In this document: positions 1 through 10,195 of the stretch, piece after piece
Layout: each line of letters starts with the position of its first letter
Numbering within the stretch: position 1 is the stretch's first letter
Assembly (NCBI GenBank): GCA_014607495.2
Contig: CP053157.1
Coordinates: 4,030,001-4,094,000 of the forward strand
Direction of reading: 5' to 3'
Source: Carposina sasakii
Lineage: Eukaryota; Arthropoda; Insecta; Lepidoptera; Carposinidae
Length of the DNA stretch: 64,000 bases
Program-made: the position numbers and the translations under genes
The notes under the pieces: generated by a model
Databases searched by the model: none
The model's input: the letters and a program-made list of their open reading frames with translations, nothing else
What the model was told of the DNA's origin: nothing

Positions 1-909
1 GGTCTGCAGTTCCTTCAAAGAATCTACCACAGCCACCCAAGAATAGTGTATCACCTGTGAAAAGTTCATATTATTCTTGTGATGAATGTTTCATGCATTT
101 TCATGTATTGTTTACAAAAAATATAGTGTTTAAAAAAACCTGTAAACACAGCACTATCACTTCCTTCCTCAGTTGAAGATACCAGATAACAAATGTGTCC
201 TGTAGTATGGCATGGTGTAAACAGGCAGCGTATATTCAAATTGCCAATATTGATTTTAGTATCATGGGCTACTTTTTTAGTCAAAGCCCCAATGCGTTCA
301 TCTCCCCCATATACCATAAGCCCAGGGTGAAGTTTCACCAAATCTTCATTACCACCTGCATGGTCCCTAAAGTAAAAACATTGTTTGCATTAAGGGCCAT
401 TTTTCCAATGGTGAGACATGTTCTGAAGATAAGACATTATTTTAAGGACAAAATATTTGATACTTATCTTCATAGTCTTAGATAAAGACAGCATAAAATC
501 TGCCCAATAAAACATTCATGATGTAAAAAAACTTACCAATGATGATGAGTGGTTAAAACTGTAGTTAACTTCACACCTTGCTCTCCGACTACTTTTAACA
601 CAGTATTAGGCTCCACTGGGTCTACAATTGCTGCTTCTTTCGTAGCCTTGTCTACTATCAAATACATGTAATTATCTTTTAGAGCCGGCAAAATCTTTAC
701 ATCCATATTGTTATATTCGTGGTGCTGTTGTATACTGTGAGCTTCCCTCTGGTTACGAATGAGCACTGTAAACATTAAAACTTAATATAACATTTGTAAA
801 GGTGTAAACAATAAGATAATTATTGCGACATTAACTCACATTGAAAGTATATTTTAGTTATCTGCTGAGACAACCCAAACGGTAAACTATTGACTATCCT
901 GGCAAGCAT
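1..909 (-). CDS. HAGH: Hydroxyacylglutathione hydrolase (glyoxalase II), 5' part
   Basis: Zn/Fe metallo-beta-lactamase-fold enzyme that hydrolyses S-D-lactoylglutathione to D-lactate and glutathione, the last step of methylglyoxal detoxification. Coding exons on the minus strand are 909-840, 765-537, 366-140 and 54-1 (continuing past the window). All junctions are GT-AG and in phase. The metal-binding motif THHHWDH is split by the intron at 537/366, its W codon being shared between exons. The next exon has [10 protein letters not shown] with another metal histidine, and the last has [16 protein letters not shown] with the bridging aspartate. The first ATG (909) gives a 43-residue N-terminal extension, rich in R/K/Q/L and poor in acidic residues, that could target mitochondria. 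A second in-frame ATG (704-706, [15 protein letters not shown]) matches the usual cytosolic start. Known HAGH genes make both forms from one gene; that this one does is inference. The C-terminal half is missing because the window ends. Confidence 0.95.
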
Positions 910-959
910 TTAAATAAACATTTATCTACTTCGTACAATAAATAAATGCAAATGAAACA

Positions 960-1925
960 TTTTTTTTTTTTAGTTTATCCCGAAGGAAAGGCAAGGGGAA
1001 CTAAGCCCATGCAGCCATTGTCTTTAGTAAATGATTTCTGAATTTATAATGGATGATAATGATGATGATGAATGGAAACGTCGGGAAATTCCTCAAGAAC
1101 AAGTGTAAAGTTCGTCAAAATGAAAAATAATTGCAGAAACAACTTACATGGGCCCATGAAGAGATCGTATTCCGGCTAAAGTTTTACTCAGCTTACCTGC
1201 GTATAAAACCATGCACACGCACTAGATTCACATCACAAGTAATCAAAATATAACTTATCTACCAGAAAACATCACTTTACGGACACATGCAAGCCATTTA
1301 CAAATAATTTTTGATTTTCACAAGAAATTTACACCCGCTCCCTTCCAGCTTTTCCCGCCGAATCCGAATCACTCTCTAATGAAATTATTATTTTTTTGTT
1401 TAGTTTACCCCGAAGGAAAGGCAAGCAAGGGGAACTAAGCCCATACAGTCATTGTCTTTAGTAAATGATTTCTGAATTTATGATGGATGATAATGTTGAT
1501 GATGAATGGAAACGTCGGGAAAATCCTCAAGAACAAGTGTAAAGTTAGTCAAAATGAAAAATTATTGCAGTAGGGCAATGCGTTAGTATCTTTTTTTTGT
1601 GTAGTTTATCCCGAAGGAAAGGCAAGGGGAACTAAGCCCATACAGCCATTGTCTTTAGTAAATGATTTCTGAATTTATGATGATGATGAATGGAAACGTC
1701 GGGAAAATCCTCAAGAACAAGTATAAAGTTAGTCAAAATGAAAAATTATTGCAGAAAGAACTTACATGGGCCCATGAAGAGATCGTAATCCGGCTAAAGT
1801 TTTACTCAGCTTACCTGCGTATAAAAGTAATCAAAATATAACTTATCTACTAGAAAACATCACTTTACGTACATGCAAGCTAGGATTTACAAATAAATTT
1901 TGATTTTCGCCTTCGATCAAATATA
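960..1925 (+). repeat. Tandem repeat cluster A (three units, exon-like core)
   Basis: Three head-to-tail copies start near 960, 1386 and 1590. Each begins with a T-run followed by tagtttatcccgaaggaaag; the full unit is about 430 bp and units 2 and 3 are shortened. Each unit carries a short segment that would translate to GKARGTKPIQPLSLVND, then MMDDxDDDEW and KRREN/IPQEQ, followed by several stop codons. The pattern (pyrimidine tract, AG, coding-like stretch, stops) is that of a decayed exon or transposon gene fragment that was then amplified in tandem. The family is not identified. The copies diverge from each other by a few percent plus indels. Confidence 0.8.
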
Positions 1926-3647
1926 ATGGTAGATGCACAGTCTCATACTAAATCAAGCATAAACGATGGCGCCGCATCAACACTTTATACGTACTTAAAC
2001 AGATCTAAACTGTTGGAGTTGCTTATAATTAGAAAGACTTAAGTTGGGTCATAAGTATGTTAAGTTAAACCTTATATCTTAGTGATAAAGTTGTAACACA
2101 TTTGCACCTGATTCTGACATATAGCCATTTACGTTAAAGCAATAAACCAATCACACAGTTCAGTTTATTACCAAACACAACTAAAAATATTTATAAGAAA
2201 AATAACTATATAAAATTGTAAGAATTAATACTCAGCTTGTTACTTTTGTTTCGCGCTTACCTTATCGCTGCCGCTAGGAACATAGGAACAATGGAGTCGC
2301 AATCGCATATAAATATTTTTTATACACCGTGAAATTTTAGTAATATAATTCCTATGTTTAGACCAGGAAATTGAACAAATTTATGGAATGAGCCTAGGTT
2401 AAAATATACTAAATAACACAAAATTCTTAGGTTTAAAATATATGCATAAATATATTAAGCTTTTTACAAGCTTTTATTTAGTCTGACATTTCCCGTTGTC
2501 TGTAATCAAATCGTGCAAGTTAAATTTGATCCAGTTCCTGGCTTCCGATTGAGCTGAAATTTTGCATGCATGTACTATAAATCGGATGTCAAAACAATGA
2601 CGTCTCCACATCTTTCCTTACCAACCTTGTTCTATCTATGTAAGTTCGATGTCGTTTTCACTTACACGAAGCGCACCGGTGTGCGAAAGGGATAGTTGCA
2701 AAGTAAGAAGTATTTGTAATTGATATAAAATATTCAGTAATCAGGAAAAAAAGACATGTTTCCATGAACAAATTATTATTGGAACGAAGTTCCTTACAGC
2801 AGGCTTGGAGGAGATAGGGATTTTGCTGCGCGACCGAACTGAAAAAAATGTGATAGTAAAACCGTAAGAAAAAGTGCGTGGAATAAAACCGTTAAATGAG
2901 ACGTGCGCAGGCGCGACAGTCGTATACACAAGCGAGTAGTGTATAATACCTTTCTCTTTCTTTTTGTTCTCTCATCCCTTCTCTCTCTATTACTACTCCA
3001 CCCCGCCAATGCATAGTATATACTCATGAATTCATGGACAAGCACGTGGTGAATACTCACATTATATATACATTTTACTCGTGAGTAGCCAGTAAATTTT
3101 ATGTTGTCAAACAAAAATAAAGAGACATATTTTGTTATTTTAGTTGATAATTTGAATTACGATTTTTTTTTAATTTTACGTAATTTATTATTTCCTAAAA
3201 TACTGAATTTCCTAATATAACTACTTTCCTGTACTTAAATAAAAACTAATCAGCAAAATTTAACAGATAAATCAAGAAAACCTACATAAAATTGAGCACG
3301 ATTTTTCTTTTGCAAATTGTGTCGATTCTACATTAGCCCAAGGAACTTCGTTCCTACCTGGTGTCCCACGATACCACACTATTATCAATATTGATAACAA
3401 AACAGTACTTACTGAAAATATAACATCCATCTTCTTTTTTTTTCATTTTTAATATGTAGTTTTTATAGTTTTTCACGGCATACTTTGGCATCGCGAGACT
3501 TTTGAACGCTAGCGAGGCTTATTGTGACTGACGCTAAAAGAATGCCAATTTTTGATTTATGCCTTCTTTTGGCGGTGCCACTTTTCGTGCGTATATTGTG
3601 TATCTACCATTATATTTGATCAAAGATTTTCGCAAGAAGCTTTTTCT
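1926..3647. other. Stretch without recognised gene
   Basis: AT-rich DNA between the two repeat clusters. Short open frames on the minus strand (2741-3114) have no recognisable domain and skewed, low-complexity composition. I see no splice-consistent exon or RNA gene here. Confidence 0.5.
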
Positions 3648-5730
3648 TTTTTCTTTTTGTTTAGTTTATCCCAGGGATTTGGTATCTCCTCTTTTATCCC
3701 GAAGGAAGGAAAGGCAAGGGAAACTAAGCCCATACAGCCATTGTCTTTAGTAAATAATTCTGAATTTATGATGGATGATATTGATGATGATGAATGGAAA
3801 CGTCGGGAAAATCCTCAAGAATGGGTGTATAATTAGTAAAGATCAAAAAGAATTGCAGAAATAACTTACATGAGCCCATGAAGAGATCGCATTCCGACTA
3901 AAGTTTTACTTCCAGCCTTAGATGAAAACAAACTAGTGGAAGATAGGGCACGTCCTTAAAATCGTCAACTAGAAATTAGGCACGCTACACAACTACACGC
4001 ACGAACACACACACAGCTGTAATTGTATTTAACGTTGTACACTACTGAGCGATAGAGACAAACCTATTTATTTCGACAGTAGCGCGAGCGAGACAAGCGC
4101 GTTTCAATAGAGCATCATCGAAATAATTTCGGGTTGAGTCGTGTCAGCTCGTGTCCCAGACAATAACTATGGTAAGAAGCTATTGCAAAAACGAAACACA
4201 GCGGCGCATTCGCACACGCACGGCACGTGTTTGCTTGTTTAACTTGTCGCACATAGATGTATAATATATTTTTATCTCGCTCTGCAAAATGGCGATCAAA
4301 ACAATAAGTGAATTTACAATTATTAACCTAAAAATTTAAAGTTTTCATGTACTTATGCGTAAAAAGTAATTCCATGTGATTTTTTTTTTGAGTGATTAGT
4401 ACAACGAACAAAAGCACATGAAGGCATTTTGATAACTTTTACCCCGCTTAAAATAAAAAAAGAATTTCTTCCGTCACACGAGCGCGCTATTGCTACTCTC
4501 AACTGCAAATGAGTAAAATCAGGCAACGTTGGCCTAATTTATCTTCCGCTGTTTTGTTTTCATCAAAGCTTCCAGCTTTTCCCACCGACCCAAGTTTTTT
4601 TTAGTTTATCCCGAAGGAAAGGCAAGGGGAACTAAGCCCATACAGCCATTGTCTTTAGTAAATGATTTCTGAATTTATAATGAGTTTTACTTAGCTTACC
4701 CGTATATAAAACTATGCACACGCACAAAATTCACATCACAAGTAAACAAAATATAACTTATCTACAATCTTATCTACTAAAACATCACTTTACGGACACA
4801 TGCAACCCATTTACAAATTAATTTTGATTTTCACAAGAAAATTACACCCACTCCCGTAGAAAGAGTATAGCCCACACATTCCGCCGACCCAAGACCTTTT
4901 CCCTTTTTTTTGTTTAGTTTATCCCGAAGGAAAGGCAGGGGGAACTAAGCCCATACAGCCATTGTCTTTAGTAAATGATTTCTGAATTCATTATGGATGA
5001 TATTATTGATGATGATGAATGGAAACGTCGGGAAAATCCTCAAGAATGGGTGTAAAATTAGTAAAGATCAAAAAGAATTGCAGAAACAACTTGCATGAGC
5101 CCATAAAGAGATCGTATTCCGACTAAAGTTTTACTTAGCCTACCTGCATATAAAACAATGCACACGCACTAGATTCACATCACAAGTAAATAAATATAAC
5201 TTATCTACCAGAAAACATCACTTTACGGACATAATAATATGCAAGCTAGGATTTACACATACATTTTGATTTTTACAAGAAAATTACACCTGCTCCGTTC
5301 CAGCTTTTCCCGCCGACCCAAGTCCTTTTCCCGCCGAAACACAAGAATATTTTTTTTTGTTTAGTTTATCCCGAAGAAAAGGCAAGGGGAATTAAGCCCA
5401 TAAGCCATTGTCTTTAGTAAATGATTTCTGAATTTATGATTGTTGATATATGATGATGATGAATGGAATCGTCGGGACAATCCTCAAGAACGAATGTAAA
5501 ATTAGTCAAAACCAAAAATAATTGCAGAAACAACTTACATGAGCCCAAGAGATCGTATTCCGGATTCCGACTTTTACTCAGCTTACCTGCATATAAAACC
5601 ATACATGCGCAACGTCACATCACAAGTAAACAAAATATAAATTATCTACCAGAAAACATCATTTTACGGACACATGCAAGCTATTTACAAATAAATTTTG
5701 ATTTTCACAAGTAAATTAAGAACCCGCTAA
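3648..5730 (+). repeat. Tandem repeat cluster B (four units, exon-like core)
   Basis: Four more units of the family in cluster A begin near 3648, 4590, 4900 and 5348. The unit at 3648 has lost one base relative to the others, so it reads without a stop from the GKAR block through MMDDIDDDEWKRRENPQEWV. It also contains an extra 28-bp segment, of which 23 nt (3671-3693) are identical to 9710-9732. The unit at 4590 has an internal deletion of the acidic part. The first unit is split by the MITE at 3917-4568. Units end in a conserved ttccagcttttccc segment, so the array was contiguous before that insertion. Confidence 0.8.
3917..4568. mobile_element. MITE with 8-bp target duplication, hAT-like
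   Basis: Imperfect terminal inverted repeats: the left end starts CTTAGATGAAAACAAACTAG and the right end, reverse complemented, starts CTTTGATGAAAACAAAACAG; both continue with a GGAAGATA block. The element is flanked by the direct repeat CTTCCAGC at 3909-3916 and 4569-4576. An 8-bp duplication is the signature of hAT (and a few other) DNA transposons. No transposase frame is present, so it is non-autonomous. It landed inside a tandem repeat unit of cluster B. Confidence 0.85.
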
Positions 5731-6184
5731 GAACGAAGCAGTATTTAAGTACAGAAAATCGATATAAATAAATGGTTATGGGAGCGAAGACCTATCATTA
5801 ATCTAAGGGTTATGTATAATGAACGGGAGAGTTCCTTTTTACAGTTACCTGTCCGTTAGCATCTCTACTAAGTCTGTGGTCCCGGTGTCCCCGAAATGGA
5901 CTGTGGGACTAGGGTTGCCAAGTGCCAACTCTTATACACAGATTTATAGAGCAGTCGGGTTAAATATGCGGGACCAGAGCAAGAAAAACGGGACACACCT
6001 ACAAATGGGAAGTTTCCAAACATTTTTATAGACAAATAAATATTTCGTGATTTTATAATGCAAATGGAGGTTTAATTCCATTGTAACAAGTAGTGGCGTA
6101 CGAGTATCTGAGATATTTTTTGTGTTAACCCAGCTGGTAGCAGGTTGGTAGGTATACCTACTTTGCTTTTAGAACAATCATGAA

Positions 6185-6436
6185 AACGCGAGCGGAGCGA
6201 GCGCGAAATAACATTCACTTGATTTCAATAACAATTTAAGTTTTATTTACACAATAAATACCTCCTTCGTAGGTTACTCTTCGTCCTGCAGTATTTATAC
6301 AACAACGCGAGCGGAGCAAGTGCGAAATTTTTTCACTTTATTCCAATGACAAATTTTTATTTTTTGATAAAAAAAAAACGTGATTATTAGGCCAATTTAT
6401 AAATTTTACTTGAACGCGAGGGAAGTGAGCGCGGAA
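6185..6436 (+). repeat. Degenerate tandem triplication around a GCGAGCGGAGCGAGCGCGAAA motif
   Basis: The motif AACGCGAGCGGAGCGAGCGC and close variants occur at 6185, 6304 and 6413 (period about 119 and 109 bp). Each is followed by a cAAA tail and AT-rich sequence containing tttattt. The spacers are only loosely similar. The rest of 5731-7000 shows no gene. Confidence 0.6.
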
Positions 6437-6649
6437 ATCTTTGCTTAATTTGAATCCTTAGTCAACTTTTAAAGTTTTCCACATTATTATTATAGGTATT
6501 ATTTAGTAATACCTCTACATATTACAATAATAATTCACAAATCCCCAAAATGAATCTTCGATTAACCAGTGTCAAAACGGCGATGGCGCCTTACATATCC
6601 ATAATATTTGGTCGATTGGTTGAATGATTGACACACACACATAGTACGT

Positions 6650-6830
6650 ACTAGTGGATGCCCGCGACTCCGTTCGCGTGGACTACAGAAAAAACAAAAT
6701 GTCGAAATTATCCGGGATAAAAACTAGCCTATGTGATAAAACAGGGTGTCAGCTAACTCCATACAAAATTTTATTAAAATCGCTCCATCCGTTTAGACGT
6801 GTAGAAGTAAGAAACATATACGCTGTGACG
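6650..6830 (+). mobile_element. LINE/SINE 3'-end relic (RTE-type tail)
   Basis: It starts with GGATGCCCGCGACTCCGTTC, passes through 'cagggtgtcagctaactcca' and ends in 'aaaatcgctccatccgttt' plus a gaagtaagaaacatat tail. The same sequence blocks recur at 8570-8797 and, inverted, at 33360-33585. This is the common 3' portion of lepidopteran RTE-like LINEs and their SINEs; the exact family is from memory. An open frame runs through it by chance. Confidence 0.7.
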
Positions 6831-7138
6831 TCTGGTCACGTTATGGATAATGCGACCAAATTTCGTATAAAAGATACCAAACTGTACTCCCGCGATTTAT
6901 TTGCTGGCAGCCCTGGGCAAGACCACGACAGGACAACACCAAAAAATACTTTTTAAAGCTTTTCACAGTGCCAAAACGATTTGAGGAAGAAATAGGTACC
7001 TACCTAATATATGGGAAGAAAACGAGAAGAAAACACAAATATTTTTATTTACTTTTAATATCTTCGTTTAAAAACATAAAATGCAAACAAGGCACATTGT
7101 CATGTTTTAGGTAGGTTTTAATTTGTACTCTTTAAAAA

Positions 7139-7588
7139 CTATTTAACAAGTTTAAGACGCTCTTTTAGCAGATAATCTCGAAAGATTCTGTATTCACACC
7201 TAAACAATTTTATTGTTTCCATTTTTAAGAGGATCAACACTTTTTCTATTTCCTCCTTATTATCAGATTCATAGGCTTCATCTAATTTTAAGATAATGTC
7301 CATGTCTAATTCTTCTATGCGCTCCGCCTTGTGTATCAAGCGCTTCATTTTACGAACGCGTTTTTCCTCGCTGACATCAAGAATTTTCACTATAAGTTCC
7401 CAAAAATCCAATAGTTCAAGTCCATCTTTCAAATTGTTTGTTCTCATGAAGCTGCGAAATAACTCTCTCCCTTTAGTATGATTGAGGACATTGTCTACTT
7501 TATCGGTAAAACGGTCCCAATCACTCTTTGTTATATTAAATGTTTCATCACAACTGCAGCTTGGGCAGGCTTTGAAGCAGTCATCCAT
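7139..7588 (-). CDS. RGS-domain-like protein, 149 aa, intronless
   Basis: A single open exon runs from ATG 7588 to TAA 7139, with an in-frame stop 27 nt upstream of the ATG. After a short Cys-rich start (CPSCSC) comes WDRFTDKVDNVLNHTKGREL, FRSFMRTNNLKDG and LELLDFWEL. This is the helix pattern and key words (KGRELFRxF, L-x-FW) of the first half of an RGS domain. A charged helical middle follows, and CEYRIFRDYLLKERL resembles the final RGS helix. RGS proteins bind G-alpha and speed GTP hydrolysis. Almost the whole protein is this one domain, so it may be a minimal RGS protein or a diverged retrocopy. A polyadenylation signal AATAAA lies about 90 nt beyond the stop (7049-7044, minus). The domain call rests on motif recall only. 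Confidence 0.7.
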   Translation of the reverse strand: MDDCFKACPSCSCDETFNITKSDWDRFTDKVDNVLNHTKGRELFRSFMRTNNLKDGLELLDFWELIVKILDVSEEKRVRKMKRLIHKAERIEELDMDIILKLDEAYESDNKEEIEKVLILLKMETIKLFRCEYRIFRDYLLKERLKLVK

Positions 7589-9029
7589 ACCTATATTATT
7601 GGCATCTGACGCTTATACTCTTCGGCCTCATCGATTATTTTGCTGTTTGTTTCAATGATACAGTAATTTTACGGATATTCATAATTAATAAACAAATATT
7701 CACGCAGAGTTCACATTCCGCCAAAGACACAACAGCATTACTTACTATGATTCACCTTACGCGGTAAATGTGAGGTTAACTGCGATAAAAATAGAGCTCG
7801 ACAACGAATTCGTCAGATATACACCAAGCGCGTTTATTTACTGTCTTTTGTTTTATCGAAAAAAATATCTCGTGCTCGCGGAAAGCTGGTTGACAGTAGC
7901 ACATTCACGAAGTTCACGCCTCAAAAGATAACACCGAAAACATCACAATCACATTGCGCATGCCCGAATGCGACATCTTCTTTCTTCAAGTTTCTTCGCG
8001 ATTTAAAAACTGCCGCGTAAATAATTTAATAAACATTTTTACGTATTTTACTTTAAACCAAAACTATTTCAGAAAAACTTTTTTTAACAATAGGCAATAG
8101 GTACTGTAGATACCGAATACACGTTTGTCTTGCACTTATCGAGCTGCTACATTACATCACGCAGGTAAAAAAAATGTGTCGTGACCTCGAACCGGCTGCC
8201 GTTCTTCGTCCGTCGTCTTCGTCGCTCGCTCGTAGCCCCCCATGCGTGTTGTTCATTCATGGGAAAAGTTATTGAAGTGTAGACAATGCCCTCGTTATAC
8301 ATTGAGTTCATATTACCATACATGTTTGTTACCTGGCAGATTAATTAGATAAGTTGTTACCTTTTAGCAAGTACATTTTGTAATACCTACTACTCGTATT
8401 AGTAGTACCTATGTAGGTACAATAAATGAAAAATGAATGGTTCCTTGTACTACTACACACCTATGTTCTGTAGTAACGTACCTGATATAATATCAGTGAC
8501 GAAGCATAATATGTAAGTAGGTAGCTCGTGCCTCGAAAGTACGTAAAACTGTTGGTCCTGCGCCTGAAATAAATGGGAAAAATCATCAGGGATAAAAATA
8601 TTTTCCAGAGATAAAAAGGAGCCTATGTGTTAATCCAGGGTGTCAGTTAACTCCATATCAAATTTTATTAAAATCGCACCAGCCGTTTTTACGTGAAAGA
8701 GTAATAAAGAAGTATAAGAGTAATAAAAGAGTAATAAGAATAATAAACACAAACCATCCATACTCATAAACTTTCGCGTTTATAATATTAGTAGAATTGT
8801 GTGATACATTACTGTTTTTCGGATCACTTGTCCCTCCGTTAGGGTTGATCAGTTATTTGAACTTTTGTGAGGGCAACTTTTTTTTGAAAATCATCTTTTG
8901 ATTAATATTGTATTTTTAAGCCATTATCTAAGGCTTGTCTGCCAGTGTTTTTCGCCTCAGAATCATGGTCTGAAGTTAGCATATCAATATTTGGCTGGCT
9001 GTTACCTATACCCTGTATACACCATTACA
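7589..9029. other. Upstream of the RGS-like gene; no further gene seen
   Basis: 7589-8300 is moderately GC-rich around 8160-8240 and may hold the RGS-like promoter, but no specific box is convincing. It is followed by AT-rich DNA and the LINE tail listed separately. No splice-consistent coding exon was found. Confidence 0.4.
8570..8797 (+). mobile_element. RTE-type LINE/SINE tail, second copy
   Basis: It shares 'tgtgttaatccagggtgtca', the 'tccatatcaaattttattaa' block, aaatcgcaccagccgttttt and the terminal 'aaactttcgcgtttataata' with the inverted copy near 33360. It is 3'-complete, ending in the ttagtagaa direct-repeat-like tail, and 5'-truncated. Confidence 0.7.
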
Positions 9030-9315
9030 TAACAAAGTCGTAGGACGGGGAATCCCCTATTCTTCAATCAGAATGTTCAGAGGACGCGAGATTCCCGTGA
9101 CCAAAGAGAAGTTAATGACTAAATTATGTTTATCCGGGAGGTGGGCAGCAGCGCCTCCCGTATTGACAACATAGTCCGAAAATCACACTGCGGTCACCAA
9201 CCCGCCTGCCCAGCGTGGTGACTATGGGCAAAACCCCCCTGTGGCAGTAGCCTTGTGGCGTGCCCCGGGGGTGGCCTACGTCCAGCAGTGGACTGTAATA
9301 GGCTGAAGAAGATGT
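9030..9315 (+). mobile_element. LINE 3'-UTR fragment (cgcctgcccagcgtggtgac family)
   Basis: It contains acccgcctgcccagcgtggt, gactatgggcaaaac, gtggcgtgccc and 'cctacgtccagcagtggact' followed by aataggctgaagaag. The same 3' sequence recurs in this window at 39711-39785 and 56315-56495 (plus) and at 17283-17455 and 29130-29385 (minus). The last of these ends in an (ATC)n tract, the typical 3' microsatellite of such LINEs. It is 5'-truncated with no coding capacity left. Confidence 0.75.
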
Positions 9316-9621
9316 TTATACACATTCTTTTGCATAATGCGAGGCATTTGAACGCGAAATTTGAAATTCACGTTATAGTGAAACCGCGCATAACGGGGTC
9401 GCGTAAAGCGGGGTATTACTGTATAGTCGAAAAACTTAGCCCTCCCTCTGGCACAGTCGGGAAAAAAATATCTTAAAAGAGTGTATAATATAGCAATGTT
9501 TACGCAGATTTAGCACAGAGCAGACAGACGTTCACATCATCGAAGTACTACCTATATAGGTAGTGTTGGCGCTTGGCGCCTTCGATAGCTACTTTTATGA
9601 ATTATGGGTCCAGGGACTTAC

Positions 9622-9749
9622 CCCAAACTGTTGCAGCCTCCTCTTGTCCACGTCCCGGAACGGATATGTCGCACTTAGTATTTTGATAGTATTTGTTATG
9701 TGGTGGAAACCAGGGATTTGGTATCTCCTCTTAGGATGGATTCCAAGCT
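9622..9749 (-). CDS. Orphan coding-like exon, function not recognised
   Basis: A 128-nt open segment on the minus strand lies between an acceptor (pyrimidine tract ...TTCTTGTTCAG) and a donor (GG|GTAAGTCC). It encodes 42 residues starting LGIHPKRRYQIPGFHH and ending DVDKRRLQQFG. It enters with two bases of a split codon and leaves in phase 0. I do not recognise the protein and did not find the neighbouring exons. The opposite strand also has an acceptor-like site (tatctcctcttag at about 9733), so the strand is not beyond doubt. 23 nt of this exon recur in tandem repeat cluster B at 3671-3693. Confidence 0.4.
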
Positions 9750-10195
9750 CTGAACAAGAAATTGAAACATGAAAAAATGACAGCCTCCCCCCCTTGTTTT
9801 CCCACAAGGGATCCCTTACACAGCAAAAAAAATACCCTATAATGTAAGTAAAGACGTTGAAAAAGGCATAAATATAATATTATCATGAAAAACTTGGATT
9901 CGTTTTGAAAATGTTTACATATTTAATAGAGTAATGAAATGTATTTAATGTAATTTGTATTATAAATAAAGTGTACATAATATAGTAAAACAAACTTTCG
10001 CGGTAGCAAAAATTCTGTATTTTAAGGAATGTTCTGTTGCTATGTAATGGTATCCCTGGGTAGCACATGACAATTTTGTCAAATCATGTCAAGTCGATTT
10101 GTTTGAATCGCTTCGCATATTTGTGTGGACTAAATAAGATATTTTGGTGGTATTGATATAAATACAGTAGTGAAATGTATTGTTCGTGGTTGCAG

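Noticed and set aside
2741..3114. Minus-strand frames up to 106 codons
   Set aside because: Low-complexity Arg/Leu/Ser sequence without domain or splice logic.
6654..6956. 100-codon plus-strand frame
   Set aside because: Runs through a repetitive LINE/SINE tail that recurs at 8570 and 33360; not a gene.
7860..7890. Possible second THAP exon (acceptor ACCAG followed by a Phe-Pro codon pair) on the minus strand
   Set aside because: No pyrimidine tract, and the frame ends after about 18 codons without the W and C-x2-H residues of a THAP domain.
9563..9772. 69-codon plus-strand frame opposite the orphan minus exon
   Set aside because: Reads mostly hydrophobic residues as antisense of the minus exon and lacks donor-acceptor structure for its whole length, though an acceptor-like site near 9733 leaves a small doubt.
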